Shown: positions 53,271-64,000 of the stretch, piece after piece
Numbering within the stretch: the first letter of the stretch is position 1
How the letters are laid out: each line of letters begins with the position of its first letter
DNA from: Clytia hemisphaerica
Taxonomy: Eukaryota > Cnidaria > Hydrozoa > Leptothecata > Clytiidae
Direction: 5' to 3'
Assembly: GCA_902728285.1 (NCBI GenBank)
Contig: CACVBU010000993.1
Location: 578,688-642,687 of the forward strand
Length of the DNA: 64,000 bases
Notes under the pieces: generated by a model
What the model was told of the DNA's origin: nothing
Databases searched by the model: none
The model's input: the letters and a program-made list of their open reading frames with translations, nothing else
Translations under genes and position numbers: made by a program

Positions 53271-54438
53271 TTAGCAAAATAGCTATAGCCTTTAAGATTT
53301 TAATTTTTTTAGCCTTTAAAAAAGTTATTAGGGTACTTAGATTTATTACAGCTACCCTTTTAATGGAACCATCCTAAAGATCTATGTAAAATGAAATATC
53401 TATCTGAATCCCCCTCCCCGAGTATCGTGGGCCCTACTATCCAGAGCTATAGCTACTAAAAGCCTAAAAAAAACATAGTTTAGCTTCCAGGTTAAACGGT
53501 CTCGATGATTATCCTAGTATTCATATCACTTTAAAGCCAACCAAACCACCTTACTTAAAGACCTGAAAATAGATCTCGAAAAAAAAATCTCACACGACCA
53601 AGAAACCGCCAAGGCCAACCAATGACCTCATCTTAATCTAAACCTTTGACAATTTGACGTCTCTTTATTAAGATGCTTAAGCTCTCTGTAATCCAATACA
53701 GACTGTATGGATGCTTTGTAAGAGGTTTTGTTCATTGAATTATACAAAACCAAGTAGAGACAGCTAGGTTGACATTCTACATTTTTGTAACTGAGGAGGA
53801 GAGTCGAATATCTCATTTAATGGTTACTGAATTTAAGGTATGACTCTTCCCCGGAGATGAGAGACGCTTTTTTTGCTCAGACTATTGGAGTCAAGATACA
53901 TAGACTGAGATTCAATTTTTAACAGCAAAGATGAAGTGCTAAAATAGTCAAATTTCTGAAGAAATCTTCAAAAAGTCCCCTCCATCGTGGAGTTGGATTT
54001 AACAAGGGTTAACAAGATTCGGAAGTTCTTAAAAAGGGAAAGAGAAGATTTAAAACTTAAATATTAACTTTTGAGAACATAATAGGTGAAAATTATAACG
54101 TATTATTTTCTCTCAAAAATTGCTTGTATGTTCGTCAAACTTTTGTTAAAAAGGAAGACCCTCACCTTTAATTGAGGCTAACAAGATATATAAATAAAGA
54201 ATCTTAAAAGATTTATATAGTGTTTGAATATTATGTACTTTTGGAAGTATGTTTGAATAGTGAAATTAATCAAATCTTATAACGTAACCGAATAAAAAAG
54301 ATGTTGGTTTATTTTGACCCTCACTCAATTTTCCTCGAAAAAAAAATATTTATAAGAAAATATTTGAGCTGGACCAACAGTCAGGGATTTAACCGCCAAC
54401 CAGCAGTTTTTAGGCAATCGAAGCCTGTCTTCTTATAT
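53271..54438. other. Intergenic, no gene seen
   Basis: No ORF or repeat border I can support. Confidence 0.4.
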
Positions 54439-54660
54439 AACACCCCTGTGTCACATACCCACTGGGACCCCAGCCCTACTGGAAAATTGACTCGAACTCC
54501 CCACTCGAAATTCAATGTCTAAAAGTTGCACTCCAAAACCATCTCCAATGGATTTTTTTACCTTGGAACAATAAAATTTCTATCCCCATTGGGATTTTGA
54601 TAGGGATTTATATTCCCACTGAAGAAAAAATTTCCACCGGGGCTGTGAGACATGGGTGTT
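54439..54660. repeat. Dispersed element with AACACCCCTGTGTCACA ends (complete)
   Basis: Ends AACACCCCTGTGTCACA and the inverse (TGTGAGACATGGGTGTT), flanked by ATAT. The interior is shared with 17535-17760. 222 bp. Confidence 0.8.
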
Positions 54661-54896
54661 ATATAGTTTGATTTTATAAAAAACGTTTATTGCTATATGG
54701 TGAATGATTGCATGATTAGATAGTTCGTGCGTTTCCTTAGCCTTTTCATTAGCCTGGGTTTTATTTCGTTTCTTCGCAGTTTGCTGAAATTGACGTCAGA
54801 AACTCTGGAGCAACTAACAAAATTAACCTTTTCTTATTATTGAGCGGCTGACGGCAGGATATAAAAGGGTGGTTTACGTACAACAATTTCATTGCT

Positions 54897-55018
54897 TAAA
54901 CGTTTTTGATATTGGAAAAAATCATATAAAGCTTCCATGGTCTAAATATTAAGAACAAGTTAAGAACATTTTGGACTTAAAAGGCTTCAAATATTTTAGA
55001 CTTTTTCAAGAATACGTC
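54897..55018. repeat. Internally deleted CACGT-T-run family remnant
   Basis: TTAAGAACAAGTTAAGAACA and AAGGCTTCAAA words between degenerate ends. Confidence 0.45.
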
Positions 55019-56632
55019 TATATAATTAGTTAAGGTTCGCTATCTCTAATCAAATCACTCGCCTTGAGATTCCCTATAATCTGACTTTGTTTATAACACG
55101 AAATATTGGCAAAAAAATTAAAAACTTGACGTAGCTCCGTCCGTCTGGTTGTCGAAAATACTTGAGTATCATAACTATCATTACGACATGTATTTTAAAT
55201 GATTCCTGAAAACCTGCACTGCACAAACGAACGTTATTGATGTTTTTACCAGCTGTGATCCAAACCTATGTATAATACCAGTACATCATTCTGAAATTTT
55301 CTAATAAAGATTATTCGGATTTAGTGTCGATAATAGTACCTTCAGAAGCTTCAAAAACTGACTTGCCAACCCGGAAAACATGACCAAAAAGAAACTGGAA
55401 AAGCTCCTTTCAGATTCCAATACCGTACTTAGAAAACAACCACATAACCACTTGAAACATTTTCCAGAAATGTATCCCATATTTTGTATAGAAAATATAC
55501 CAACTGGGTGCAATCTTTGTGGCCCATACAACGAAATATAGATCGAAATAAGAAGCACAGTTATATATTGAAAATTATAGTAAATAAAGAAAAAATTTTC
55601 ATTTATTTAATTATTAAACTATACTCAAGTTTGACTGTAACTAAAATTAACATATCTCACCCATTGACAAAATAATTTCAAACTTTGATGAGTTTTTTTT
55701 TCGACCTGAATAGTTTTGATTCAACAATCAAATTCATTTTGTCATCAAACTCTGTTTGATTGCTTCAATTGGAAAGTGGGAATTTTACTTTTAATAATTT
55801 TTTATAAGAACTTTGGGAAGCAAAAATTATCAAAATTGTTCGGTATCTTTTAAATTTAGATATTCATTCACGAGTCTCGTGAACTGAGCTTTCCAACGAT
55901 ACTGTGTAGGTTTTGAATTTTCTAAAATTTTCTGAAATTTTTCACTTTTTCTAAAAATTTGAGTTGGCAATTTAATTAAGCGAAGTTAACCTTTCCTTAG
56001 TTCTACTTAAGCCTAAGTTTAGAATCTAAAGTGTGTATTGTATAATTAACATTTAGAAGTGTATCCTATCAATTCAAGACAGACTATATTGTTGCCATTT
56101 ATTCGAAAGACCATACCACCGTAATTCAGCATGCCTACTTTCAAAAATGGTCTCAAAATGGAAAAGAAATCGACTTAAGATTGTCTTGAATCGAGGCGGG
56201 GGCGGGGATATGGTAAGATTGTATGTTGCTTCCCTCTCAATCATAGAGAATGTAATATCTCGTATCAGAACCCTCATAAGAACTTCGCACTCAGTTACTT
56301 GTTCTCAGGATGTTCTTATTATTCAAAACACAGGTTATTCATTTTCACAGAATTTGAATGAATCAATAGAAGTTTATTGATTCTTGAATACTATATCATT
56401 CGGCGAGAATCGATTTATAGAGGTGAAAAAATGCTATTCTTAGCAGGGAGTCTGCGGTTTCGAAATTATGCACAATCGTGAAAATGGAATGAATAATAAA
56501 ATTGTGACAGCTATCTAAATGCCAATGTTTATGTAAACTTTTCAGTTGGAACCCTCATAATTTATTTTGAAAAGTCAGCAGTTCTTTGCATGGCAATTCA
56601 TAAGTCAAACTAACTGGAGACACGAGATCTTA
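55019..56632. other. Intergenic, no gene seen
   Basis: No supported ORF. The 85-codon and 77-codon frames here have neither domain nor codon pattern that suggests coding. Confidence 0.4.
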
Positions 56633-57005
56633 GCTCTAGCAGTTTAGACGGCCCACGTTTCGCCCTGCCTATTCTTATTCATGATATGCAACACTGGAGA
56701 GTCTTCTCTTAGAATTTTCAAAAAGTTCAACCCAATACGTCACTTAAACAATAGAAAAAGTGACGTATTGGGTTGAACTTCTCAAAAATTCTTGCAGTGT
56801 TGCATATCATGAATTGTGAATCAAAGTAGGCAGATAGTTGGCTGTCTAAAGTCAATGTGTTGCCCTCTTTTGACGTCAATGCAATGTCTTCTTTCAATCT
56901 TTTCTAATAAGCAAAGACTTTAATTGCCAACTTTGTGCTCCCTTTTTGCCTACTCAAACAATTATAGAATAGGCAGGGCAGAAAGTTGACCGTCTAAACT
57001 AGAGC
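56633..57005. repeat. Outer inverted-repeat element with AGTTTAGACGG ends
   Basis: GCTCTAGCAGTTTAGACGGC at the left and GACCGTCTAAACTAGAGC at the right. Next to them are CCCTGCCTATTCT and AGAATAGGCAGGG. The outer element holds a nested hairpin. Confidence 0.8.
56677..56814. repeat. Nested near-perfect hairpin
   Basis: Arms of about 65 bp: ATTCATGATATGCAACACTG, a diverged middle, then AAGTTCAACCCAATACGTCA, with complements at the right and a 12-base AT-rich loop near 56750. Confidence 0.85.
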
Positions 57006-57110
57006 TTATCTTTTTTGAAATCTCTTAGTACAATTCAGTCTCTGTAACTCGAACACAGAGCGGGATCGAGTAATCGCTCGAGTTGTAGAGGATTCGACTA
57101 ATAAAAAACG

Positions 57111-57232
57111 GACAAGAATGGCCACAAAATTATGAAAATAAGAACATGCTTAGAATATTTTTAGGCTTAAGTCTCAAAAAATTAAGAACATCCGAAGGCT
57201 TCAAAAATTTTGGATGTTATAAAAAAACCGTG
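57111..57232. repeat. Right half of a CACGT-T-run family MITE
   Basis: Interior AAGAACAT and AGGCTTAAG words, right end GGATGTTATAAAAAAACCGTG before TA. No matching left end. Confidence 0.7.
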
Positions 57233-57664
57233 TATTCCAAATACCATGGAGCACCAAGTAAGTGCGCTAGCGTATTTTTCCCATGAATGAAATTTTCGAT
57301 CGACTTGATAGTGATTTATTAAAATGTGCAAATCACTAATTTCCATAGTAATTTAACACGTGTTTTCACGTTTTGCCTTGGTGACATAGTACAATATTTA
57401 CTGCTGTGTATGTGTGTTATTGCTGTGTATGTGTGTTTCAAAATTAGAAAATTGTTGACAGCTCTCAAATAAGAATTGAAAATGCTTTTAAATTTCAAGG
57501 TCCATATGACACACTTATAAATTAAAAAAGTTGTCAGCATTGTGCTGAGTTGGAGCAAATTTTCTGTCAATTGATTTCCGGACCTTTTTCCTAAAATAGA
57601 TTTTACCTCCCGCAATGTTTGTTTTAATATTGTGTAATTTGTTTAATGGTCAAATTTCAAAATA

Positions 57665-58017
57665 CACGTTTTTTTTTTATTAGAACACATAAAGTTTGGC
57701 TGAGCCTGGATGTACTTATTTTTTTAGAAATTTTCAGCGTCAAATGTTCATGCGTTCTTAATTTTTCAGACTACTCTAAAGCGACAATATCATGCAAAAT
57801 AAATAGCACTTAAAATTGGTAAAATTTGGACAATATTTGACTCTCGATTTTAGAAAATCCATCCCTAAGTTCGGTTAAAACTGCTTAGGAAAAAATTCTA
57901 GTTTCTTGTCATTTTTTCCAAATTAAGGCTGAGCATGTTCTTACGATGTTCTTAATATTTCGACGAATTTCAGCCTCAATGTTCTTAAAACTGGGTTCTA
58001 ATAAAAAAAAAACCGTG
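57665..58017. repeat. CACGT-T-run family MITE, 353 bp
   Basis: TA/CACG, T-run, ATTAGAACA at the left; GTTCTAATAAA, A-run, CCGTG at the right. Words GTTCTTA and CAGCCTC inside. The subterminal word has ATTAG instead of ATAAG at both ends. Confidence 0.8.
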
Positions 58018-60562
58018 AACTCAATACGGGCTATTTGAAAATTTCTCTGCATCATTTTGTATTTTACATTAATGACCCTGAGATCATTTCCTTAACCCTG
58101 TAAGTTTTTTTTCCAAATCACCCACCTCCGAAAAAGGTAAAATTCGCGAAAGTTTCTTCTCGCGATAGTTTGTACGCCTAAAGTAGCGAGTTTTTACTTT
58201 TATAGTGACAGAGTGGTTTGGAATAACCTGCAGCTCTGGCCCGCAAAATCAAGTACGGTAAAAGTTCTTATTCGCCGTTGTTCTCAGTGACAGTCAGTCA
58301 GTCAGTCAATTAGGATCTAGAAATATCAGAAGCTAACCGTCTCCGTCGCTGAAAAAGACACATACATAAACTCGCTATTCATAGCAAAAGACGAATCAAA
58401 TTCAAAATTACTCGAAATTCTCGCAAATATTTAATTGATTCCAAAAATTTACGCTTTTCCTTACAGTGTAGTCCCCTCTTGACAATATTTACACCTATCA
58501 AATTTCAAGCAAAGAAAAAATTCAATACAGTATATTCAATGTATTAAAGGCAACCGCTTTACAACTTGCGCCTAAAACAATTTCCACCACTTTAGACGTT
58601 CGCGAGCTAAAAAAAAAGAAAGAACTAAGGACGCGCATTTCGCGTGATCTTGGAATATTGTATCTTTTAGAAAGATCTTTTCAAAAGATGCTGAAGAAAT
58701 GAAGCAAACTTGATCGAAAGGTCGATAACGCAATTTTGAATGTTCCTTTTTGTTTTTTTAAAGAATCATTCAGAATTCGTTGCAACTTAATTGAAAAAGG
58801 ATGCACACGCGATTGAAATACTCATAGTCAGTAATTTTTTGGTTTTATAAGGGGCATTGGATAACCTATAATAACGTGTAATAATCTAATTAGCCCTACT
58901 CATTGACTCTTAATATCTACGAAAGGCCAGTTTGAGGTGTTTCAAACGTTAGAAAACTAAATACCTCTCCGATAGCCCTCTTGAAAGTGTCTCCGTAACT
59001 TGATTCTGATTAACTTTAGTGTCTCCTTGATACATATACTCACTGCTATGGCAAGAGTTCATTGTCTTGAAGGTGGCTCAAACAGAGATAGTATTTATAT
59101 TAACTTGTTTGAAACAAAAAGAAATTATTGGTCTCACCGCTAGCCTGTACCAGACTCTTGCTCGTTAAGAAATAAAATAAAGTTCAAAGTATTAAAAATC
59201 GCCTGTGATTGGGGTGGTACAGGCTGCACTGTCGGAATAATACAGTTTTAATCCTAGGAAATAGATGGACACAGAACAGATAAATGTATCAACGTGTTTC
59301 CTTTGAAAAAAGTTATAAACCCCGCAGAGATAAATCTTTTTCGTGATATCCGTGTGATGTGAAAGCAAAGCCAACCCTTTCCTCTGAAATTATACACCCG
59401 GAAATATTAATTAAGCCTCATGCTCAGGACGGAGTTTGAATTATGGATTTCATGCAACTTACCAACTGCTTACAGAGAGATCATTTTTAAAGAAAGGCCT
59501 CACCGCGCAAGCGAAAATTTTGAGAAATTCTTAAGTTAAATTTTGTTTTGTCAGCGTAAGAGACGCACCTCTTTCTATGGCATTAAAAAGAATATCTTTG
59601 AATATCTTGGGCTTTCTCGAGCACCTTTTTCTATACATTGTTTATAAGAGCAGAAATAAAGGAGAACTTTAAATTGCAATTTTACAATTTTTGCATTCAG
59701 CCTTAACCAATATCTAGTGCCTAGGCAAATACCCTACACTTCTTGCCATCGTAGATATATGTATGATCTGCCATTTCCCAAAATCTTTGAAAGGTAGTCT
59801 ACTTAGAGGCCGGCGTTGCCAAAGGTAATATAAATGTTCAGTCAAAAGCTAAATCGAAAGTCAATTTCCCACAAATATCATGAGATTAAGTTTTCAAAAA
59901 ATTATGAAATATTTTTTCCGCTCAAACAACAAACTAAGAAAATCATTCTTCAAGATATAAAGAATCGGCACGAAAATTTTCACCGATTAAAATAAAACAT
60001 TAATACTTAATATTTTTTGATAAATATAAATTTTCACTACTTGGGGATCTATGAAAATTTGAATAATTCTTGACAGCTTTTCTGTATACACTATGTCATT
60101 CTGATTTTATACCTTACTTTATTGTAGCCTGTTCTTTTTGGGCTCTGATTAGTTATTACTAGTAAAAACTTTTTTTTCGAATAATTCGTATTCAAATCCT
60201 TGTCTCGTTCCCTTTCTGATTGGCTACTCTACTTAACAGTCTACATTTGCCTACCGTAAGAGAGGTCAAGAGGGAACTTTGAAAAGGTTTCACTTTCTTA
60301 TGCTGTCTAGCTGTAGGGGCGTCTTTTTACCTAAAAAAAGTCACCCTTCTTGACCGCGCGTACATAGATATGATCCATGAATAACACTCGCGGCATAATT
60401 GGGATACATTGAATGTTTTATCTGGAACACATTCTAATAAGGGATAAAATGCAGAAGCCTTTACGAATTCAGTTATGATGGGTTTACTGTTTACCATACA
60501 AATAAATTAGGTTTTACAAAGAGGTAAAAAGGTGAAATTGGGTGTTAACCATAGATTTATAT
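58018..60562. other. Intergenic, no gene seen
   Basis: Contains a short GTCA microsatellite at about 58291-58310. No supported ORF or paired transposon ends across 2.5 kb. Confidence 0.4.
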
Positions 60563-60778
60563 AGCTCAAAGGACTAGATATCGTGCTTTGGCTGAAAAGT
60601 GTGCCGAGGTTAGGTAGGAAATCCTACCTAGGTCACTTGACATTATAATAGAATTTCAGTGCTTGCCCAATCAGAAGCTTCGCAAGTTTTCGAAAACAAT
60701 GGCAGCAATATTTTTTGCGATATTCACTTTTTTTTTGCTTGAAAGAGCTTAAAGCACGACATCTAGCCCTTCGGGCTT
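60563..60778. repeat. Foldback MITE with CTAGATATCGTGCTTT ends
   Basis: Left AAAGGACTAGATATCGTGCT against right AAAGCACGACATCTAGCCCT in inverse orientation. A small GTAGGAAATCCTAC palindrome lies inside. Confidence 0.7.
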
Positions 60779-60888
60779 TACAGAAATCTGTGGTGTTAAC
60801 CTAACGTTAAACAAACGGGAAAGCAATCCGTTAAGCAATATGAATGCTGAAATAATATTTTATTCCAGCCGAGATATAATTGCATATA

Positions 60889-61347
60889 CAGTAGCCTCTC
60901 GCTAATTCGAACTTTTATTATTCGAATCTTTCAATACTTCGAATTTATTCCCAGTTCCCATCAAAGGGAAACCCTCACAAATCACTTTCTATTATTCGAA
61001 TCTTTCAATAATTTGAATTTATTGTCAGTTTCCGTCAGGGGAAACCGCGGACCTTCTCGGACTTACTTTTATTCTTCATTGGACTAAATTGCCATTTGGT
61101 GATGGATTTGGCGAAACCCTCGTAAATAGACGATATCGGCTTTCCGAATTCTCCCCGGATGATTGATTACTCATGATGCATTGCGCAAAAGAAATCACGG
61201 ACGATATTGACTTTCTGTGAATGCATCATGGGTAATAATTCGGGGAGAATTCGGAAAGCCGATATCGTCTATTACTTTATTTTATTCGAAACTTTTTCTA
61301 ACAAATTATACTCTCATGTTTGAGCTTGAATTAGCGAGAGTTAGCTG
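60889..61347. repeat. pogo-like MITE with a nested element
   Basis: TA/CAGTAGCCTCTCGCTAATTC at the left, inverse (GAATTAGCGAGAGTTAGCTG/TA) at the right. ATTATTCGAATCTTTCAATA occurs twice inside. The palindrome 61126-61272 is nested in it. Confidence 0.8.
61126..61272. repeat. Nested palindromic MITE
   Basis: ATAGACGATATCGGCTTTCC at the left is exactly inverted at the right. The arms extend through GAATTCTCCCC to near the centre. Confidence 0.9.
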
Positions 61348-61404
61348 TAATAATTTTACCACACTTTTAAGGGTTGATAGACTTATTGATACAAAATGTC
61401 ATTA

Positions 61405-61637
61405 GGCCATTCCATTAAATTACCATACAGGGGTCAAAAAAGTCAAAAAACATTTCTTTGAAATGAGTGGATACTTGGAAAATGGCAAAAAAAAATTCAT
61501 ACCTTAGAGTGACGGTGGACGAACTAAGATCTTTTTAGTCTTTGGAATAATGAAAAGAACACCCCTGGGAATTTTTATCGGATTACCCCCTTGAAATGTT
61601 CGTTCACCCCCTTGTATGGGTATAAAATAGAATGGCC
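61405..61637. repeat. Foldback MITE with GGCCATTC ends
   Basis: GGCCATTCCATTAAATTACC, then ATACAGGGG at the left; the diverged complement at the right ends GAATGGCC. Confidence 0.75.
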
Positions 61638-62449
61638 CATTTTACGGACATCTTGGCGCCCGCCCTAAGTAGGTAGGAAATACATATTCGGATTTCATTA
61701 ATATTGAAAAAAAAATCTTCTTACCTTTTTCAGCCATGCATTGGAGAACCATGATGAAAACAAGCCATTTGTTGGTAGTACCCAGTCTTCTTCTCAATGT
61801 AAACAACATTTTCTACGCAGTCATTGGTTCTTTTGATCAGCCAATGAGAATGAGGTATGGTCTTTTAATTGTTTTTAATTTTTTAATCTGAATGGCTACT
61901 GTTTTCACCAGGAAATCAATCCCAATCTAGAATAATAACAATTCAATTTTTCACGTTTTTAGGCTCGCTAGAATAGTAGTGTTATGGCTTGTCAAAACTT
62001 GTGTTTGAAGAGTTGGGGGGGAGGGGGGATAAGGTTACTACCTACCATTACGTAGCCTGATAAGAAATACTTATAATTTTCTAACCCGTTAGATGCCGAA
62101 AGTTGGTTTTCTCAGTTTCGAGCTTGGTTGTGAAATTATGGTTAGTGGCGGCGGACAAGAGAACGCCCTCGGCCTCAGTCTCACCTTACAGTGTTACTAG
62201 ACCCAGTCCTCTTCTTGCTTCTTCGAGAGAGAGGGGAGGCGATGAGTGAAGAGTTTCTATTTATAAATCATACTTCATCGTAGAGGTCTCCTGGGATTTT
62301 TTTATCAAGCAGACAATGCGCACAGAGTGTACTACGTAGCGATAAACGCAAGACATCAAACAAAAAATCAGGAAAATTCAACACGAGTCATGAAAACCGA
62401 ACTACCGACGAATGGCGGAAGTATTAGGGTCACTCCTAGAAGGTACAAT
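61638..62449. other. Intergenic, no gene seen
   Basis: Contains a G-rich stretch at about 62017. No supported ORF. Confidence 0.4.
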
Positions 62450-62586
62450 GAGCTTGTCTAACAAAGGCTCTGTGGTCCCGGCAGCTAGAAAAGTATAACC
62501 CACAGGCTTGTCTAACAGAGGCCCTGCGGTATAGACGACTAGAGACTTTATGGTATCTGGGCGGTTTGTCTAACAGAGGCCCGCCT
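62450..62586. repeat. Three-copy short minisatellite
   Basis: GCTTGTCTAACAGAGGCCCT or variants start near 62452, 62505 and 62563, spaced 53-58 bp. Confidence 0.7.
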
Positions 62587-62979
62587 CTTGATGAGAAAAT
62601 CTAGCCTAGACGTCACAGTCATGTGACCGACCGCAACACCTTCATAAGTGCTTTTCTAATATCTTTTAAATATGTATTTTAAATATTTTTCATAATTTGA
62701 GCCAGAGAAGTGCTTGAGCCTACTTTGCAACAGCTCTTTGGAAAAAAAAATCTTAAAATTAGTATTTTGATTCTTTGTATTTTTGCTGAAAATCTTGCGT
62801 TAGAAGCTGCGCTAGTTCTCAAGAAATAAAAAAACAGAACTTTTTGCAAGTTGTAACAGTACTTCCAACCACAATAAAGGGTTAATCTAAGTTTCGGGTA
62901 ATCGGGTAATTGTGAAGCAGTATTTTCCTTTTTTTTTATCACTACAGTAATCTGAAATTTGAACAAAAACGTTTTTATT
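62587..62979. other. Spacer before the right-edge element
   Basis: No supported gene. The minus-strand frame at 62679-62966 lacks any recognisable feature. Confidence 0.4.
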
Positions 62980-62983
62980 TTAA

Positions 62984-64000
62984 CCCTTTGTGCGCGCTGT
63001 TTTTTTGAAACTCAAAACTTTAAAGTGCCATAAAAGCTTGTAGCTTTTGATTTAGAAGATGGTTTTGGTACCATTAGAAAAGCTATTTTTATATTCTTTC
63101 TAAAAGCATTCAGTTAATTGGCCCAGCGCTAGCGAAGGGGCCTTTCAAGAGGAACTTTCCGTGTGTCTGTCCTGTCCTGTCTGTCCGCAGTCCGTGCCGT
63201 GTTCTGTTTTTCTGTCCTCTCTCACTCCTGTCCGTGCCATTGTTGCTCTTTTGGTGCGATTCAATCGGGGGCATTCGCATAAAATTTAATCGATTTGCTC
63301 GGTTCGTCTTAGGCTGCGTGCTGTAAAGAATATCGATTCTACTGCGGCCGTGGGTTTATTTGCTCCGAACGGAATCCAAGATGGCGCCTGAGAATCACAT
63401 TTTGGTTGTCGGTCAATGTTTTGATTTCTTTATGGACCTTGAGACTTATAAAGGAAAGTTTACTGTTTCTAATGTTTTTCAATTAGTTAAGTGTAGCTCT
63501 GACTTGCACCCGCAGAAGTGGATGCTCATACTTATTGACCTAAAAGCTTTTAAAGACTACCGGGTGACCCACGAAAAAGTTTGGACCTTTCTCGGCGTCT
63601 TGAGGCCGAACAAATGTCCCAAAGTGCTCGGAGTTTTGGTATTTAAAAAGTAGATATCCTAACTTAAAATTTGAGCTATCACTTTTTAAATTTGACCAAC
63701 TAGTTCTCTACTTATGACCTTTTAAACTCAAAATTCACTTTTCGGAAAGTGTAAAAAATACGTAAAAAAGAGGTATTAAATTAATGCAATCAATTAGAAA
63801 ATATCTTATAAATTGACTTATTTAACGAGTTTTATGACATTAATAATTATTAAAAACACCTTTGAAAGTAGTTTTTGTTTAAAACAAGACTAGTTTTTAT
63901 CAAAATTGGCACTTTCAAGGAATTTTCTCAAAAACTGTATATCAAAAACGTCTAAAAATACCTAATTTGATACCCTTTTTTTACCTGTTTTTTACACTTT
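62984..64000 (+). mobile_element. piggyBac-like element, left part, cut by the window end
   Basis: TTAA (62980-62983) followed by CCCTTTGTGCGCGC. This matches the end type of 50266-50881, which has TTAA at both sides. As in that element, a GC-rich hairpin (GGCCCAGCGCTAGCG...GGGGCC) lies about 140 bp in. A pyrimidine-rich CTGTC tract (63165-63240) and an ORF follow. No inverse end is seen before 64000, so the element continues past the window. Whether a transposase lies there is unknown. Confidence 0.6.
63381..63653 (+). CDS. 90-residue protein in the piggyBac-like element, function unknown
   Basis: The ATG at 63381 sits in CCAAGATGG, a good initiation context, and runs 90 codons to TAG. The protein starts MAPENHILVVGQCFDFFMDL and ends with LRPNKCPKVLGVLVFKK. 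It alternates hydrophobic strands (ILVV, MLILID, VLGVLVF) with polar turns and has four Cys. I recognise no family. The base composition is more balanced than the surrounding AT-rich DNA, and the frame has no internal repeats. It may be a first exon, a small transposon-borne gene, or a chance frame. Confidence 0.45.
   Translation: MAPENHILVVGQCFDFFMDLETYKGKFTVSNVFQLVKCSSDLHPQKWMLILIDLKAFKDYRVTHEKVWTFLGVLRPNKCPKVLGVLVFKK

Overview
The window looks like nuclear DNA from an early-branching animal, probably a cnidarian and possibly a sponge or placozoan. It is AT-rich, its genes are split by short introns with GT..AG borders, it contains non-LTR retrotransposon and tRNA-SINE fragments, and it is crowded with small palindromic DNA transposons (MITEs). 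The two real genes belong to animal families: a cadherin, and a beta-helix/multi-pass membrane protein of a type I know mainly from anthozoans and sponges. The taxonomic call is inference.

Layout. Positions 1-8 kb hold three decayed LINE pieces and several MITEs, some nested. Positions 8.4-12.9 kb (minus strand) hold a gene for a large membrane protein: a beta-helix-like ectodomain, a Cys-rich module, and about eight membrane segments. Its first exon lies outside what I could identify. Positions 13-31.6 kb have no convincing gene, only MITEs, two minisatellites (about 62-66 bp and about 40 bp units), a tRNA-derived SINE, a 507-bp foldback element and a 2.2-kb terminal-inverted-repeat element. 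Positions 31.8-47.7 kb (minus strand) hold a complete cadherin gene. I could join 22 exons without a reading-frame conflict into a 1016-residue protein with a signal peptide, six cadherin repeats, a membrane-adjacent domain, one membrane span and a cytoplasmic tail. Its introns contain at least ten small transposons. Positions 47.7-62.9 kb again have no gene and many MITEs. At 62.98 kb a piggyBac-like end (TTAA then CCCTTTG) opens an element that runs off the window and carries a 90-codon ORF.

The most unusual points are these. (1) The 3.06-kb exon of the beta-helix gene has a copy of the same hairpin MITE beside each splice junction, 11-12 nt from one and 30 nt from the other. (2) A TA-flanked MITE family (ends CACGTTTTTTTATAAG) repeats its subterminal word internally, and that word changes together at the ends and inside in different copies. 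(3) A 39-nt microexon in the cadherin interrupts an otherwise canonical cadherin repeat, and skipping it would restore the canonical motif. (4) Two piggyBac-like elements carry a GC-rich hairpin at the same distance from their end. The two genes are 19 kb apart on the same strand and show no sign of acting together.
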